Assembly: GCA_029781975.1 (NCBI GenBank)
Contig: JAKOVQ010000046.1
Location: 62,001-126,000 of the forward strand
Origin: Acidobacteriota bacterium
GTDB taxonomy: Bacteria > Acidobacteriota > Thermoanaerobaculia > UBA5066
Direction: 5' to 3'
Length of the DNA stretch: 64,000 bases
Shown: piece by piece, positions 1 to 8,665 of the stretch
How the letters are laid out: each line of letters opens with the position of its first letter
How positions within the stretch are numbered: the first letter of the stretch is position 1
The notes under the pieces: model-generated
The model's database searches: none
Told to the model about the DNA's origin: nothing
Seen by the model: only the letters and a program-made list of their open reading frames with translations
Made by a program: the position numbers and the translations under genes

Positions 1-70
1 CCTCGAGCTCCTCGGGGCGTGCGAGCAGCCGGGCGAGGTGCGGGGTCCGGAGGGAAAGCATGCAGGCCAT
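1..70 (-). CDS. Possible N-terminus of an unidentified divergent gene (partial)
   Basis: An ATG on the minus strand at 70 opens a frame of 23 codons that runs off the window edge without a stop. Its residues begin MACMLSLRTP and then look like an ordinary Leu/Arg/Glu-rich helix. It would be divergent from the sugar kinase, separated by about 140 bp of non-coding DNA (71-213) in which I see no clear promoter. Too little is visible to name a product, and chance opening is easy at this GC content. Confidence 0.25.
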   Translation of the reverse strand, partial: MACMLSLRTPHLARLLARPEELE

Positions 71-213
71 GGCACCCCCTCGGAGCGCGGTTTCGCGCCG
101 ATCGTTCCCGAAAGACGCGCGGAGTGTACGGAATCGGCCCGCGGGGGGGAGAATCGCGCCGTCGCCCGGGGCGCCCGGCCGGGATCCCGCACCGGGCGGC
201 GTGGGGGGAGCTG

Positions 214-1134
214 ATGGCGAAGATCGTCGTATCCGGCCTGATCAACGTGGAGACGACCGTGAAGGTGGACGGCTTCCCCGTCCCCTACTTCCCGGTCCGT
301 TACCCGTTCTTCGGCGTGAACGTCTCCGTCTCGGGCGTCGGGTACAACGTGGCCAAGGCGTTGAAGGCGCTGGGGGACGACGTCTCGCTCCACGCCCTCG
401 TCGCCCCCGACTTCACGGGGCGGCAGGTCCGGGCGGCCCTCGCGGCGGAAGGGCTCCCGGCCGACGGGATCGCCGAGGGGGCGACGGAGACGCCGCAGTC
501 GGTGATCCTCTACGACGCCACCGGCCGCCGCCAGGTCCACGTCGACCTGAAGGACGTCCAGGAGCGCCCCTACCCCGCCGACGTCCTCGAGCGCGCCCTC
601 TCCGAGGCGGACGCCGCGGCCCTGTGCAACATCAACTTCTCGCGTCCGTTCCTCAAGAGCGCGCGCGACAAGGGGGTCCTCGTCGCGACCGACGTCCACG
701 TCCTCTCCGACCCGGAGGACCCGTACAACAAGGACTTCCTCGAGGCCGCCGACGTCCTCTTCCTCTCCGACGAGGGGCTCCCCGGGACCCCGGAGGAGTT
801 CGCGAAGGAGCTCGTCGCGCGCTACGACCCGGAGGTCCTCGTCATCGGCCTCGGGCCGCGGGGAGCGCTCCTGTCGGTCCCGATCGACGACTTCGTCGGC
901 CGGTTCCCGGCCGTCCGGACGCGGAAGGTGGTCAGCACGGTCGGGGCCGGGGACGCCCTCTTCTCCTCCTTCCTCCACGGCTACGCCAACACGAAGAACC
1001 CCTACGAATCGCTCCGGCAGGCGATGGTCTTCGCCTCGTGGAAGCTCGGGGCGGCGTCCGCCGCGGCGGGCTTCCTCGACGCCGTCGGGCTCGAGGACCT
1101 CGTCGGCTCTCCGCACGAGACGGTCCCGGGCTGA
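214..1134 (+). CDS. PfkB-family carbohydrate kinase
   Basis: A 306-residue ribokinase-like kinase that should phosphorylate a sugar, nucleoside or related alcohol with ATP in the cytoplasm. The N-terminal part carries the substrate-side SGVGYNVAKALKALG stretch (about residues 40-55), and the C-terminal signature STVGAGDALFSSF (about 239-251) supplies the anion hole and catalytic Asp. Length is normal for the family. The open frame extends upstream to position 19, but the ATG at 214 is preceded by a GGGGGAG ribosome-binding site and starts the conserved first strand (MAKIVVSGL). The substrate cannot be read from the sequence. The next gene starts 70 bp downstream on the same strand, so co-transcription is possible. 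Confidence 0.85.
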   Translation: MAKIVVSGLINVETTVKVDGFPVPYFPVRYPFFGVNVSVSGVGYNVAKALKALGDDVSLHALVAPDFTGRQVRAALAAEGLPADGIAEGATETPQSVILYDATGRRQVHVDLKDVQERPYPADVLERALSEADAAALCNINFSRPFLKSARDKGVLVATDVHVLSDPEDPYNKDFLEAADVLFLSDEGLPGTPEEFAKELVARYDPEVLVIGLGPRGALLSVPIDDFVGRFPAVRTRKVVSTVGAGDALFSSFLHGYANTKNPYESLRQAMVFASWKLGAASAAAGFLDAVGLEDLVGSPHETVPG

Positions 1135-1204
1135 TGGCGCGCCGCGATCACGCGGCCGGGAGAGCCACGCGGACGCTCGGCGGCGCTCGGCTATCCTCCG
1201 TCCG

Positions 1205-4200
1205 ATGACCACCGCGACCACGGTTCCCTTCACGCCCGCGCTCGCGGGATATGCGTACCGCGACCTCTTCCTCCCGGCCCGCCTCGCCGACCTCGACCGC
1301 GCGTTCCGCGACGGGCTCGCGAAGGGGGCGCCCGACCTCGCGGAGCGCTTCGAGCGCTACCGGGGCGGCGCCCGGCTCGGGGCGGTCGAGGAGTCCGCCC
1401 TCCTCGTCGAGGCGTCCCGCGCCCTCTCGGCGTTCGTCGCGCGCCTCTTCGGCGTCGAGCGCGAGCGGGAGGAGCTGAAGCGGAGGATCGAGGCCGAGGC
1501 GAGCCTCTTCCGCTTCCGGTGGTCCGTCGTCCAGAAGCGGGTGGCGAAGGCGTATCCCGACGCCGCGTCGCTCCGCGCGCTCGACGCCGCGTCGGCCGAC
1601 GGGGCGGGGCGCGCCGTCGTGGCGCTCCTCGCCGGGGCGGAGGCGAACGAGGAGGCGGCCGTCGCCCGCGCGGGCGTCGAGCTCCTCGAGCTCGCGGCCT
1701 CCCTCGCCGTCCCGCGGGGGAAGGACGCTTCCCTCTCGGTGGAGGCCGCCGCCGCGCGGGTGGCCGAGCTCTCCGGGGCGGCGAGCCGCGCGGGCCTTCC
1801 CGCCGGGGGCGACTCGGCGACGCGGGTCGCCGAGTGGACCGCGGCCTTCGACGCCTACGTCGCCCGGCTCCGCCTCGCCCCCGAGCACCATGGCCGGACC
1901 CGGCACTGGCCCTCCCTTCGCGTCCCCGCGCCGTTCCGGCTCGACGCGCTCGTGCCGACGTTCCGGACCGACCCGGCCCTCCCCGAGGAACGGACGGGCG
2001 ACCCGGCGCACGGCCGCGCCCGCGACGGCTTCGACCTGACCGACCCGCGCAAGACGGCCCGCGAGGTGACGGGGGAGACCCACTACTGCCTCCTCTGCCA
2101 CGAGCGGGAGAAGGACTCCTGCGCGAAGGGGTTCGTCCAGAAGGACGGGAGCGTCCGGAAGAACCCGCTCGGCGTCCCGCTCTCCGGATGCCCGCTCGAG
2201 GAGCGGATCTCGGAGATGCACCTCCTCCGCCGCGAGGGGGACTCGCTCGGCGCGCTCGCCCTCGTCTGCGTCGACAACCCGATGCTCCCCGGAACGGGCC
2301 ACCGGATCTGCAACGACTGCATGAAGGCGTGCATCTTCCAGGCGCAGGACCCGGTCGACATCCCGCAGGTGGAGACCGGCGTCCTCACCGACGTCCTCTC
2401 GATGCCGTGGGGCTTCGAGATCTGGTCCCTCCTCACCCGGTGGAACCCGCTCAACCGGAAGCGGCCGTACCCGCTCCCGTACAACGGGAGGAACGTCCTG
2501 GTGGTCGGCCTCGGCCCCGCGGGCTACACGCTCGCGCACCACCTCCTGAACGAGGGGTTCGGCGTCGCGGCGGTCGACGGCCTGAAGATCGAGCCGCTCC
2601 CCGAGGAGGTGACGGGGACCGACGACGTCCCGCCGGTCCCCGTGAAGGACGCGCGGTCGCTCTTCCGGCGGCTCTCCGAGCGGGTCCAGTCGGGCTTCGG
2701 CGGCGTCGCCGAGTACGGCATCACGGTCCGGTGGGAGAAGAGCTTCCTCGACATGCTCCACGTCAACATCGCGCGGCGGCGGACGCTCCGGATCTACCCG
2801 GGGACCCGCTTCGGCGGGACGGTGACGGTGGAGCAGGCGGCGGCGCTCGGCTTCGACCACGTGGCGATCGCCGCCGGGGCGGGGAAGCCGACCCTCGTCG
2901 ACCTGAAGAACAACCTCCTGAAGGGGATCCGCCAGGCCTCGGACTTCCTGATGGGGCTCCAGCTGACGGGCGCCTTCCGGAAGGACACCCTCGCCAACCT
3001 CCACGTCGACCTCCCGGTCCTGGTGATCGGCGGCGGGCTGACGGCGATCGACACCGCCACCGAGGCGCAGGCGTACTACCCCGTCCAGGTCGAGAAGACG
3101 CTGGAGCGCTGGGAGGCGCTCGCCGCGGAGGGACGGGACGCGGAGGCGCTGGCCTCCCTTCGCCCGGACGAGCGCGAGACGCTGGAACGGCACCTCGCTC
3201 ACGCCCGCGCCCTCCGCGCCGAGCGCGAGGCCGCGCGGCGCGAGGGGCGGACGCCCGACTTCCGCCCGCTCCTGGCGCAGTGGGGCGGCTCGCGGATCGT
3301 CTACCGGCGGAAGATGGAGGAGTCGCCCGCCTACCGGCTCAACCACGAGGAGATCGCCAAGGCGCTCGAGGAAGGGGTCTCCTTCGTCGAGGAGCTCGAT
3401 CCGGTGGAAGCGGTCCCCGACGCGCACGGCGTCCTCGCCGCCGTCGTCTTCCGGCGGAAGGATGGCTCCTCGCTGACCCTCCCGTGCCGGACCCTCCTCG
3501 TGGCGGCCGGGACGGCTCCCAACACCATCTACGCCCGCGAGCACGCGGGGAGCGTCCCGCTCGACCCGAAGGGCAAGTTCTTCCTCCCCCACGTCGCTGT
3601 TTGGGGGGACCCGGCGGCCGGCCCCCCCCCTTCCCCCTCCGCGCATGGAGGATCGAGGGAGGGAGCGCCGGAGGGCGCTCGGGAGGGCGGCTGGATGCTC
3701 GTCCCGAAGGAGGACGGCGTCGGCGCCTTCTTCACCGGCGCCCGAGCGGGCGACGTCCTCGTCAGCTACTTCGGCGACAACCACCCCGTCTACGCCGGCT
3801 CGGTCGTCAAGGCGATGGCCTCGGCGCGCGACGGCGCCCCGCGCCTGCGCGCCCTCTTCGCCCGCGAGCTCGACGCCCTCGAGGCGGAGGGGTTCCCGCG
3901 GCAGGAGGAGCGCGACGCGTCGTGGCGCGCCTTCGCGGCACGGCTCGACGACCTCTGGATCGCCCGCGTCGTCCGCGTGGAGCGGCTGACGCCGACGATC
4001 GTCGAGGTGGTGGTGAAGGCCCCCGCGGCCGCCCGGAACTTCCGGCCGGGGCAGTTCTTCCGCTTCCAGAACTTCGAGGCGTTCGCCCCGCGGGCGCGGG
4101 ACGCCTCGGGACGCGAGGTGCCCCTCCTCATCGAGCCGTGCGCCCTCACCGGCGCCTGGGTCGACCCCCGGGCGGGGCTCCTCTCGATGATCGCCCTCGA

Positions 4201-4945
4201 GCTCGGGACCTCCACCCGGCTCTGCGCGGCGCTGAAGCCGGGCGAGCGGGTGGTCGTCATGGGGCCGACGGGGTCTCCGACCGAGCTCCCCGAGGGCGAG
4301 ACCGTCGTCCTCTGCGGCGGCGGCCTCGGGAACGCCGTCCTCTTCTCCATCGGGAAGGCGGCGCGCGAGCGCGGCAGCCGGGTGATCTACTTCGCCGGCT
4401 ACAAGAAGGCCGCGGACTTCTACAAGCGCGAGGAGATCGAAGCCGGGGCCGACGTCGTCGTCTGGTCCGTCGACGGACCGCCCGCCATCCCCGCCCGGAG
4501 GCCGCAGGACCTCAGCTTCGTCGGCAACATCGTCCAGGCGATGGCCGCCTACGCCGAAGGGGCGCTCGGGCCGGTCGCCCTCCCCCTCGCGGCGGCCACG
4601 CGGGTCATCGCCATCGGCTCGGACCGGATGATGGCCGCCGTCGCGGCGGCCCGGAGGACCGTCCTCGCCCCGTACCTGAGCCCCGGGCACGTCGGCATCG
4701 GGTCGATCAACTCGCCGATGCAGTGCATGATGAAGGAGGTCTGCGCGCAGTGCCTCCAGCGCCACGTCGACCCGGTCAGCGGCAAGGAGAGGTACGTCTT
4801 CTCCTGCTACAACCAGGACCAGCCGCTCGACGAGATGGACTGGGGGCACCTCGCGGCGCGCCTCTCGCAGAACGCGCTGGAGGAGAAGCTCGGGAACCTC
4901 GTCCTCGACTCGCTCCTCGCCCGGAGCGACCCGCGGCGGGTGTAG
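1205..4945 (+). CDS. Very large Nfn/glutamate-synthase-like FAD/FeS pyridine-nucleotide oxidoreductase
   Basis: A 1246-residue flavoprotein that looks like two redox modules in one chain. Residues 1-290 are helical and not recognised. Cys clusters YCLLCHEREKDSC (about 294-306) and CNDCMKAC (about 369-376) resemble the FeS-binding entry of the GltD/NfnB family. Dinucleotide-binding motifs follow at VVGLGPAG (about 430) and VIGGGLTAID (about 605). From about 920 there is a ferredoxin-reductase-type FAD/NAD module (RPGQFFRFQ, then a GGGLGN nucleotide loop), closing with a Cys-rich tail (CMMKEVCAQC and a later Cys, about 1176-1205) like the [2Fe-2S] end of NfnA/PyrK. A Pro/Gly/Ser-rich low-complexity insert lies near 3610-3690. 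The likely role is electron transfer between NAD(P)H and another carrier; actual bifurcation is inference. Confidence 0.8.
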   Translation: MTTATTVPFTPALAGYAYRDLFLPARLADLDRAFRDGLAKGAPDLAERFERYRGGARLGAVEESALLVEASRALSAFVARLFGVEREREELKRRIEAEASLFRFRWSVVQKRVAKAYPDAASLRALDAASADGAGRAVVALLAGAEANEEAAVARAGVELLELAASLAVPRGKDASLSVEAAAARVAELSGAASRAGLPAGGDSATRVAEWTAAFDAYVARLRLAPEHHGRTRHWPSLRVPAPFRLDALVPTFRTDPALPEERTGDPAHGRARDGFDLTDPRKTAREVTGETHYCLLCHEREKDSCAKGFVQKDGSVRKNPLGVPLSGCPLEERISEMHLLRREGDSLGALALVCVDNPMLPGTGHRICNDCMKACIFQAQDPVDIPQVETGVLTDVLSMPWGFEIWSLLTRWNPLNRKRPYPLPYNGRNVLVVGLGPAGYTLAHHLLNEGFGVAAVDGLKIEPLPEEVTGTDDVPPVPVKDARSLFRRLSERVQSGFGGVAEYGITVRWEKSFLDMLHVNIARRRTLRIYPGTRFGGTVTVEQAAALGFDHVAIAAGAGKPTLVDLKNNLLKGIRQASDFLMGLQLTGAFRKDTLANLHVDLPVLVIGGGLTAIDTATEAQAYYPVQVEKTLERWEALAAEGRDAEALASLRPDERETLERHLAHARALRAEREAARREGRTPDFRPLLAQWGGSRIVYRRKMEESPAYRLNHEEIAKALEEGVSFVEELDPVEAVPDAHGVLAAVVFRRKDGSSLTLPCRTLLVAAGTAPNTIYAREHAGSVPLDPKGKFFLPHVAVWGDPAAGPPPSPSAHGGSREGAPEGAREGGWMLVPKEDGVGAFFTGARAGDVLVSYFGDNHPVYAGSVVKAMASARDGAPRLRALFARELDALEAEGFPRQEERDASWRAFAARLDDLWIARVVRVERLTPTIVEVVVKAPAAARNFRPGQFFRFQNFEAFAPRARDASGREVPLLIEPCALTGAWVDPRAGLLSMIALELGTSTRLCAALKPGERVVVMGPTGSPTELPEGETVVLCGGGLGNAVLFSIGKAARERGSRVIYFAGYKKAADFYKREEIEAGADVVVWSVDGPPAIPARRPQDLSFVGNIVQAMAAYAEGALGPVALPLAAATRVIAIGSDRMMAAVAAARRTVLAPYLSPGHVGIGSINSPMQCMMKEVCAQCLQRHVDPVSGKERYVFSCYNQDQPLDEMDWGHLAARLSQNALEEKLGNLVLDSLLARSDPRRV

Positions 4946-4983
4946 GCGAACGTCCCTCCCCGCGCGCCCGTGCCCGGTCCCGA

Positions 4984-5017
4984 AGGGCCCGACGGACGAG
5001 GCGCAGGAGCGGGCCCT
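4984..5017. terminator. GC-rich hairpin between convergent genes
   Basis: The arms AGGGCCCG and CGGGCCCT are exactly complementary, with an 18-nt loop. They lie in the 124-bp gap between the end of the flavoprotein gene and the end of the convergent amn gene. No T-tract follows, so this is only a possible bidirectional terminator. Confidence 0.35.
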
Positions 5018-5069
5018 GCGGATCGACCCGGCGCGGCGCGCCCGAGGGGCGGGACCGCCTCCCGCGCCG

Positions 5070-6248
5070 TCACGCCTCCCCGGTGCCGAGCAGCGGCTCG
5101 TCCGCGGAGCGGATGTCGGCGCTGGGGAGCCCCTCGGGGTGCGCGTCGCGGGCGCGCTCCAGCGCGTCGACCGCGATGGCGACGTGCCGGTCCTTGCTCT
5201 CCTGGTAGAAGCGCTGCGCCGCGGCCGAGAGCTTCGGCAGGCCGTGGAGGGGCTTGTCGCTGACGCAGAGGAGCGTGGCGGTGGGGATCCGGTAGCGGAA
5301 CCCGTTGGCCGCGACCGTCCCCGACTCCATGTCCACCGCGATGCTCCGGCTGGCGCGGATCTGGGACAGCGCCCCCTCGCCGTCGAACTCCCAGTTGCGG
5401 TTGGCCGTCGTGAAGACGGTCCCCATCCGGTAGCGGGCCTCGTGCGCCCCGAGCGCCGCGAGGAGGAACCCGTTCAGGGCGTGGTTCGAGGTGATCGGCA
5501 CCGTCGTCGGGAGCGCGCGGTCGAGGAGGCCGTCCGCCCTCATGTACGCGGTCGCCAGGACGAGGTCGCCGATCTCCTGGTGGTTCCGCAGGCCGCCGCA
5601 GTGCCCCACCACGAGCATGGCGTCGGGCCGCAGGACGGCCACGTGGTCGGTGATCGTCTTCGCGTTCGACGGGCCGATCCCCATGTTCACCAGCGTGATG
5701 CCGGCGTGGCCGGGGAGGAGGTGGTGCCACGCGGGCATCTGGACCCCGGGGCGCAGGGGTCCCACGGCGTCGGGGAAGAGCGCCCGGAACGCCTCCACGT
5801 GCATCTCGTAGTTCGTGAAGAGGACGTAGCGCTGGAAGCTCTCGGGGGGCGTTCCCGTGTAGTGCTCGAGCCGGTTCAGCGAGAGGTCCGTCCGCTCGGG
5901 GCGGAAGAGGAAGAGCTTCTTCTGGCGGAGGTCCCAGCTCGCCTCGTCGAGCGCCTCGACGAGGGCGGGGTCCTCGAGCGCGACCCGCGGCCGCGAGGCG
6001 GCGACGCGGATCCGCGCTCCGCCGGCGGCGAGCTTGCCGAGCTCGCGCTCGAGGTACCAGCGGATCGCGGAGGGGCGCGCGAACTCGCCGCTGATGACCG
6101 GGTTGTGCTGGGACCAGGGCCGGTCGACCGAGACCTCCGGGTAGCTCCCGCAGGCCCAGGTCTCCTCGATCGCGTCGCAGAGCCGGCGGACCTCGCCGGC
6201 GCGGCGGGCGGGGTCGTCGAGGGAGGCGAAGTCGACGGAGAGCTCCAT
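5070..6248 (-). CDS. amn: AMP nucleosidase
   Basis: A 392-residue enzyme expected to hydrolyse AMP to adenine and ribose-5-phosphate, lowering AMP and feeding purine salvage. The N-terminal regulatory domain ends near residue 165. The C-terminal nucleoside-phosphorylase fold contains GITLVNMGIGPSNAKTITDH, the glycine-rich VVGHCGGLRNHQEIGDLV, the substrate-contacting AVDMESGTVAANGFRYR and VSDKPLHG, all typical of Amn. I chose the ATG at 6248 because it begins the family-like N-terminus MELSVDFASLDD; the frame stays open upstream but reads into the divergent promoter region. It is divergent from the methylmalonyl-CoA decarboxylase operon, with 134 bp between start codons. Confidence 0.92.
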   Translation of the reverse strand: MELSVDFASLDDPARRAGEVRRLCDAIEETWACGSYPEVSVDRPWSQHNPVISGEFARPSAIRWYLERELGKLAAGGARIRVAASRPRVALEDPALVEALDEASWDLRQKKLFLFRPERTDLSLNRLEHYTGTPPESFQRYVLFTNYEMHVEAFRALFPDAVGPLRPGVQMPAWHHLLPGHAGITLVNMGIGPSNAKTITDHVAVLRPDAMLVVGHCGGLRNHQEIGDLVLATAYMRADGLLDRALPTTVPITSNHALNGFLLAALGAHEARYRMGTVFTTANRNWEFDGEGALSQIRASRSIAVDMESGTVAANGFRYRIPTATLLCVSDKPLHGLPKLSAAAQRFYQESKDRHVAIAVDALERARDAHPEGLPSADIRSADEPLLGTGEA

Positions 6249-6335
6249 CGCCTCCGAGGGTACCGGACGCGGAAACGCGCCGCGAGGGGGGGCGCGACCG
6301 GGGCCCTCGGGCCGGCCGCGGTGACGTTCCCTGGC

Positions 6336-6364
6336 TTGCCGCAGCGCAGCGCCGGGAGTACGAT
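6336..6364 (+). promoter_or_regulatory. Sigma-70-like promoter of the methylmalonyl-CoA decarboxylase operon
   Basis: TTGCCG and TACGAT are separated by exactly 17 bp, and the -10 box lies 18 bp before the start codon. A GGAGG ribosome-binding site (about 6373-6378) follows. Position and spacing are those expected of a housekeeping promoter. Confidence 0.6.
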
Positions 6365-6382
6365 GCCCGGTCGGAGGGTCGT

Positions 6383-7918
6383 ATGAGCCGGCGATTCGCC
6401 GATCTCGACCAGCGCCGATCCGAGCTTCTCCAGGGCGGCGGCGCCGCCCGCGCCGCAAGGCAGCACGAGCAGGGAAAGCTCACCGCCCGGGAGCGCCTCG
6501 CGCTCCTGTTCGACCCCGACAGCTTCGTGGAGTTCGGCCTCTTCGCCCGGGGGCCGGCCTCGGAGAGGGAAGGCCGGCCGTACCCCGCGGAAGGGATCGT
6601 CACGGGGAAGGGGTGGATGCGGGGGCGGCAGCTCTTCGCCTACTCCCAGGACTTCACCGTGGCGGGCGGCTCCGTCGGCCGCCTCCACGCCGACAAGGTG
6701 GTGGAGTGCCTGCGGACCGCGCTGAAGTGCGGCCTCCCCGTCGTCGGGTTCAACGACTCGGGAGGGGCCCGGATCCAGGAGGGGGTCGAGGCCCTCTCCG
6801 GGTACGGGCAGATCTTCTACATGAACACGCTCCTCTCCGGCGTCGTTCCCCAGATCTCGGTCGTCGCGGGGCCCTGCGCGGGAGGGGCCGCCTACTCGCC
6901 GGCCCTGACCGACTTCATCGTCATGGTGGACCGGACGTCGCACATGTTCATCGCGGGACCCGAGGTGATCCGCGCGGCCACGGGGGAGGAGATCACCGAC
7001 GAGGCGCTCGGGGGCGCCGCCGTCCACGCGGGGGTCGCCGGGAACGCGCACTTCGTCGCCGCCGACGAGGCGCACGCGGTCGAGATCGTCAAGGACCTCC
7101 TCTCCTACCTGCCGTCGAACAACCTCGAGTCGCCGCCCGACCTCCCGTTCGAGGAGCGGATGGTCGACGACGAGTCCCTCGACGAGGTCGTCCCCGAGGA
7201 CCCGCGCCAGGCGTACGACGTGAACGACGTCATCCGCCGCCTCGTCGACGGCGGGCGGTTCCTCGAGGTCCAGCCCGCCTTCGGGCCGAGCGTCCTCACC
7301 GGCTTCGGGCGCCTGGCGGGGATGGTGGTCGGCGTCGTGGCGAACCAGCCGATGGTGCTGGCGGGCGCGCTCGACATCGACGCCTCCGACAAGGCCGCCC
7401 GGTTCGTGAGGACGTGCAACGTCTTCAACATCCCGCTCGTCAGCCTCGTCGACGTCCCCGGCTTCCTCCCGGGGGTCGCGCAGGAGCACGGGGGGATCAT
7501 CCGGCACGGCGCGAAGCTGCTCTTCGCCTGGTCGGCCGCGACGGTCCCCAAGATGACCGTCATCCTCCGCAAGGCCTACGGCGGCGCCTACCTCGCGATG
7601 TGCTCCCAGGACCTCGGCGCCGACTCCGTCCTCGCCTGGCCCACCGCCGAGATCGCCGTGATGGGGCCCGAGGGGGCGGCCGGGATCCTCTACCGCAAGG
7701 AGCTGGACCAGGCCGAGGACCGCGGCGCGCTCCTGAGGGAGAAGGTCGCCGAGTACCGCCGGCTCCACGCGAACCCGTACCGGGCCGCGGCTCTCCTCGC
7801 CATCGACGACGTCATCCGCCCCTCGTGGACGCGCCGGCTCCTGATCGAGCGCCTCGCGACGCTGCGCGCCAAGCGCGACCTGAGGCCGCAGAAGAAGCAC
7901 GGCAACATCCCGATGTGA
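6383..7918 (+). CDS. mmdA: Methylmalonyl-CoA decarboxylase, carboxyltransferase (alpha) subunit
   Basis: A 511-residue acyl-CoA carboxyltransferase that would move the carboxyl group from (S)-methylmalonyl-CoA onto the biotin of the carrier subunit. It has the two crotonase-like halves: the first with the oxyanion loops FNDSGGARIQEGVEAL and GPCAGGAAYSPALTDF, the second with LVDVPGFLPGVAQEHGGIIRHGAKLL and LRKAYGGAYLAM. Sequence alone would also fit propionyl-CoA carboxylase beta, but the following genes encode a small OadG-like protein, a biotin carrier and an OadB-type membrane pump and no biotin carboxylase, which points to the Na+-translocating decarboxylase. The start ATG has a GGAGG site 5 nt upstream. 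Confidence 0.88.
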   Translation: MSRRFADLDQRRSELLQGGGAARAARQHEQGKLTARERLALLFDPDSFVEFGLFARGPASEREGRPYPAEGIVTGKGWMRGRQLFAYSQDFTVAGGSVGRLHADKVVECLRTALKCGLPVVGFNDSGGARIQEGVEALSGYGQIFYMNTLLSGVVPQISVVAGPCAGGAAYSPALTDFIVMVDRTSHMFIAGPEVIRAATGEEITDEALGGAAVHAGVAGNAHFVAADEAHAVEIVKDLLSYLPSNNLESPPDLPFEERMVDDESLDEVVPEDPRQAYDVNDVIRRLVDGGRFLEVQPAFGPSVLTGFGRLAGMVVGVVANQPMVLAGALDIDASDKAARFVRTCNVFNIPLVSLVDVPGFLPGVAQEHGGIIRHGAKLLFAWSAATVPKMTVILRKAYGGAYLAMCSQDLGADSVLAWPTAEIAVMGPEGAAGILYRKELDQAEDRGALLREKVAEYRRLHANPYRAAALLAIDDVIRPSWTRRLLIERLATLRAKRDLRPQKKHGNIPM

Positions 7919-7936
7919 GGCGGAAGGAAGGCCCGC

Positions 7937-8236
7937 GTGAGCTCGCCCATCGCCGTCGCCGCCGTCTGCTTCGGGGCCGTCATGGTCTCCATGACGCTCC
8001 TGACGGCGATCCTCTTCCTCCTGAGGTCGCTCCGCCGGCCGGCCCCCGGCGCGCTCGATCCGGCGGGCGTCGACCCGGAGCTCCTGGCCGTCCTGGCCGC
8101 CGCGGCGACCGCCGCGCTCGGCAGGCCGGTCTCCATCCACCGCGTCCACGTCCGCCCGCTCCCCTCCCAGGAGGCCTGGTCGCGCGCGGGACGGATGGAC
8201 ATCATGGTCTCCCACCGCGTGGAGCCCAAGAGATGA
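7937..8236 (+). CDS. Small OadG-like subunit of the decarboxylase Na+ pump
   Basis: A 99-residue protein starting at GTG, with one N-terminal membrane helix (about residues 5-30, AVAAVCFGAVMVSMTLLTAILFLL in shortened form) followed by a soluble tail. This is the layout of OadG/MmdD subunits, which hold the decarboxylase complex at the membrane. It is identified mainly by shape and by its place between the carboxyltransferase and the biotin carrier; the sequence is too short and divergent for certainty. Its stop sits 13 bp before the next start, inside a 12-bp direct repeat. Confidence 0.7.
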   Translation: MSSPIAVAAVCFGAVMVSMTLLTAILFLLRSLRRPAPGALDPAGVDPELLAVLAAAATAALGRPVSIHRVHVRPLPSQEAWSRAGRMDIMVSHRVEPKR

Positions 8237-8249
8237 AGAAGCCCGAGAG

Positions 8250-8663
8250 ATGAAGAAGCTGCGCATCACCGTGAACGGGAAGGTCTACGACGTGGAGGTC
8301 CAGGTCCTCGAGGACGACGACGTCCTCCCGGCGCCGCCCACCCTCCCGCTCCTCTCCCAGACCCCGGCCGCCCCGCGCCCGGGCGTCCCCGGCCCGGCGG
8401 CGGCGCCTTCCGCTCCCGCGGGCGCGCCGGCGGCGTCGGACCCGAACGTCATCCTCGCCCCCATCGCCGGGACGGTCCAGAAGGTCTTCGTCAAGAAGGG
8501 GACGCCGGTCGAGGCGAAGACGCCCGTCGTCCTCCTCGACGCGATGAAGATGGACACCTACATCTACGCCTCCCGCTCGGGGACGATCGCCGAGGTCTGC
8601 GTCGAGATCGGGGCGGCGGTGCAGGTGCGCGAGCCGCTCGTCCGCTACGAGCCGGAGGGGTAG
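8250..8663 (+). CDS. mmdC: Biotin carboxyl carrier subunit of methylmalonyl-CoA decarboxylase
   Basis: A 137-residue biotinyl protein. Residues 1-30 form a short beta-rich start, 30-70 are an Ala/Pro-rich flexible linker, and 70-137 are the biotinyl domain with the attachment motif DAMKMDTYIYA, whose Lys (about residue 98) is biotinylated. The domain also has the usual paired sequence ILAPIAGTVQKVFVKKG. It carries CO2 from the carboxyltransferase to the membrane beta subunit. It is only 2 bp from the next gene, consistent with a fixed subunit ratio. Confidence 0.9.
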   Translation: MKKLRITVNGKVYDVEVQVLEDDDVLPAPPTLPLLSQTPAAPRPGVPGPAAAPSAPAGAPAASDPNVILAPIAGTVQKVFVKKGTPVEAKTPVVLLDAMKMDTYIYASRSGTIAEVCVEIGAAVQVREPLVRYEPEG

Positions 8664-8665
8664 CC

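Noticed and set aside
1148-4849. Very long open frame antisense to the flavoprotein gene, and similar ones at 35900-39925 and 43512-46868
   Set aside because: GC-rich genes with C/G third positions leave antisense frames open. The translations are Arg/Asp/Gly/Leu-biased with no motifs, while the plus-strand frames carry full conserved families.
6383-7918. Carboxyltransferase as propionyl-CoA carboxylase beta
   Set aside because: No biotin carboxylase gene is present, and the next three genes are the small subunit, biotin carrier and OadB-type pump of a decarboxylase.
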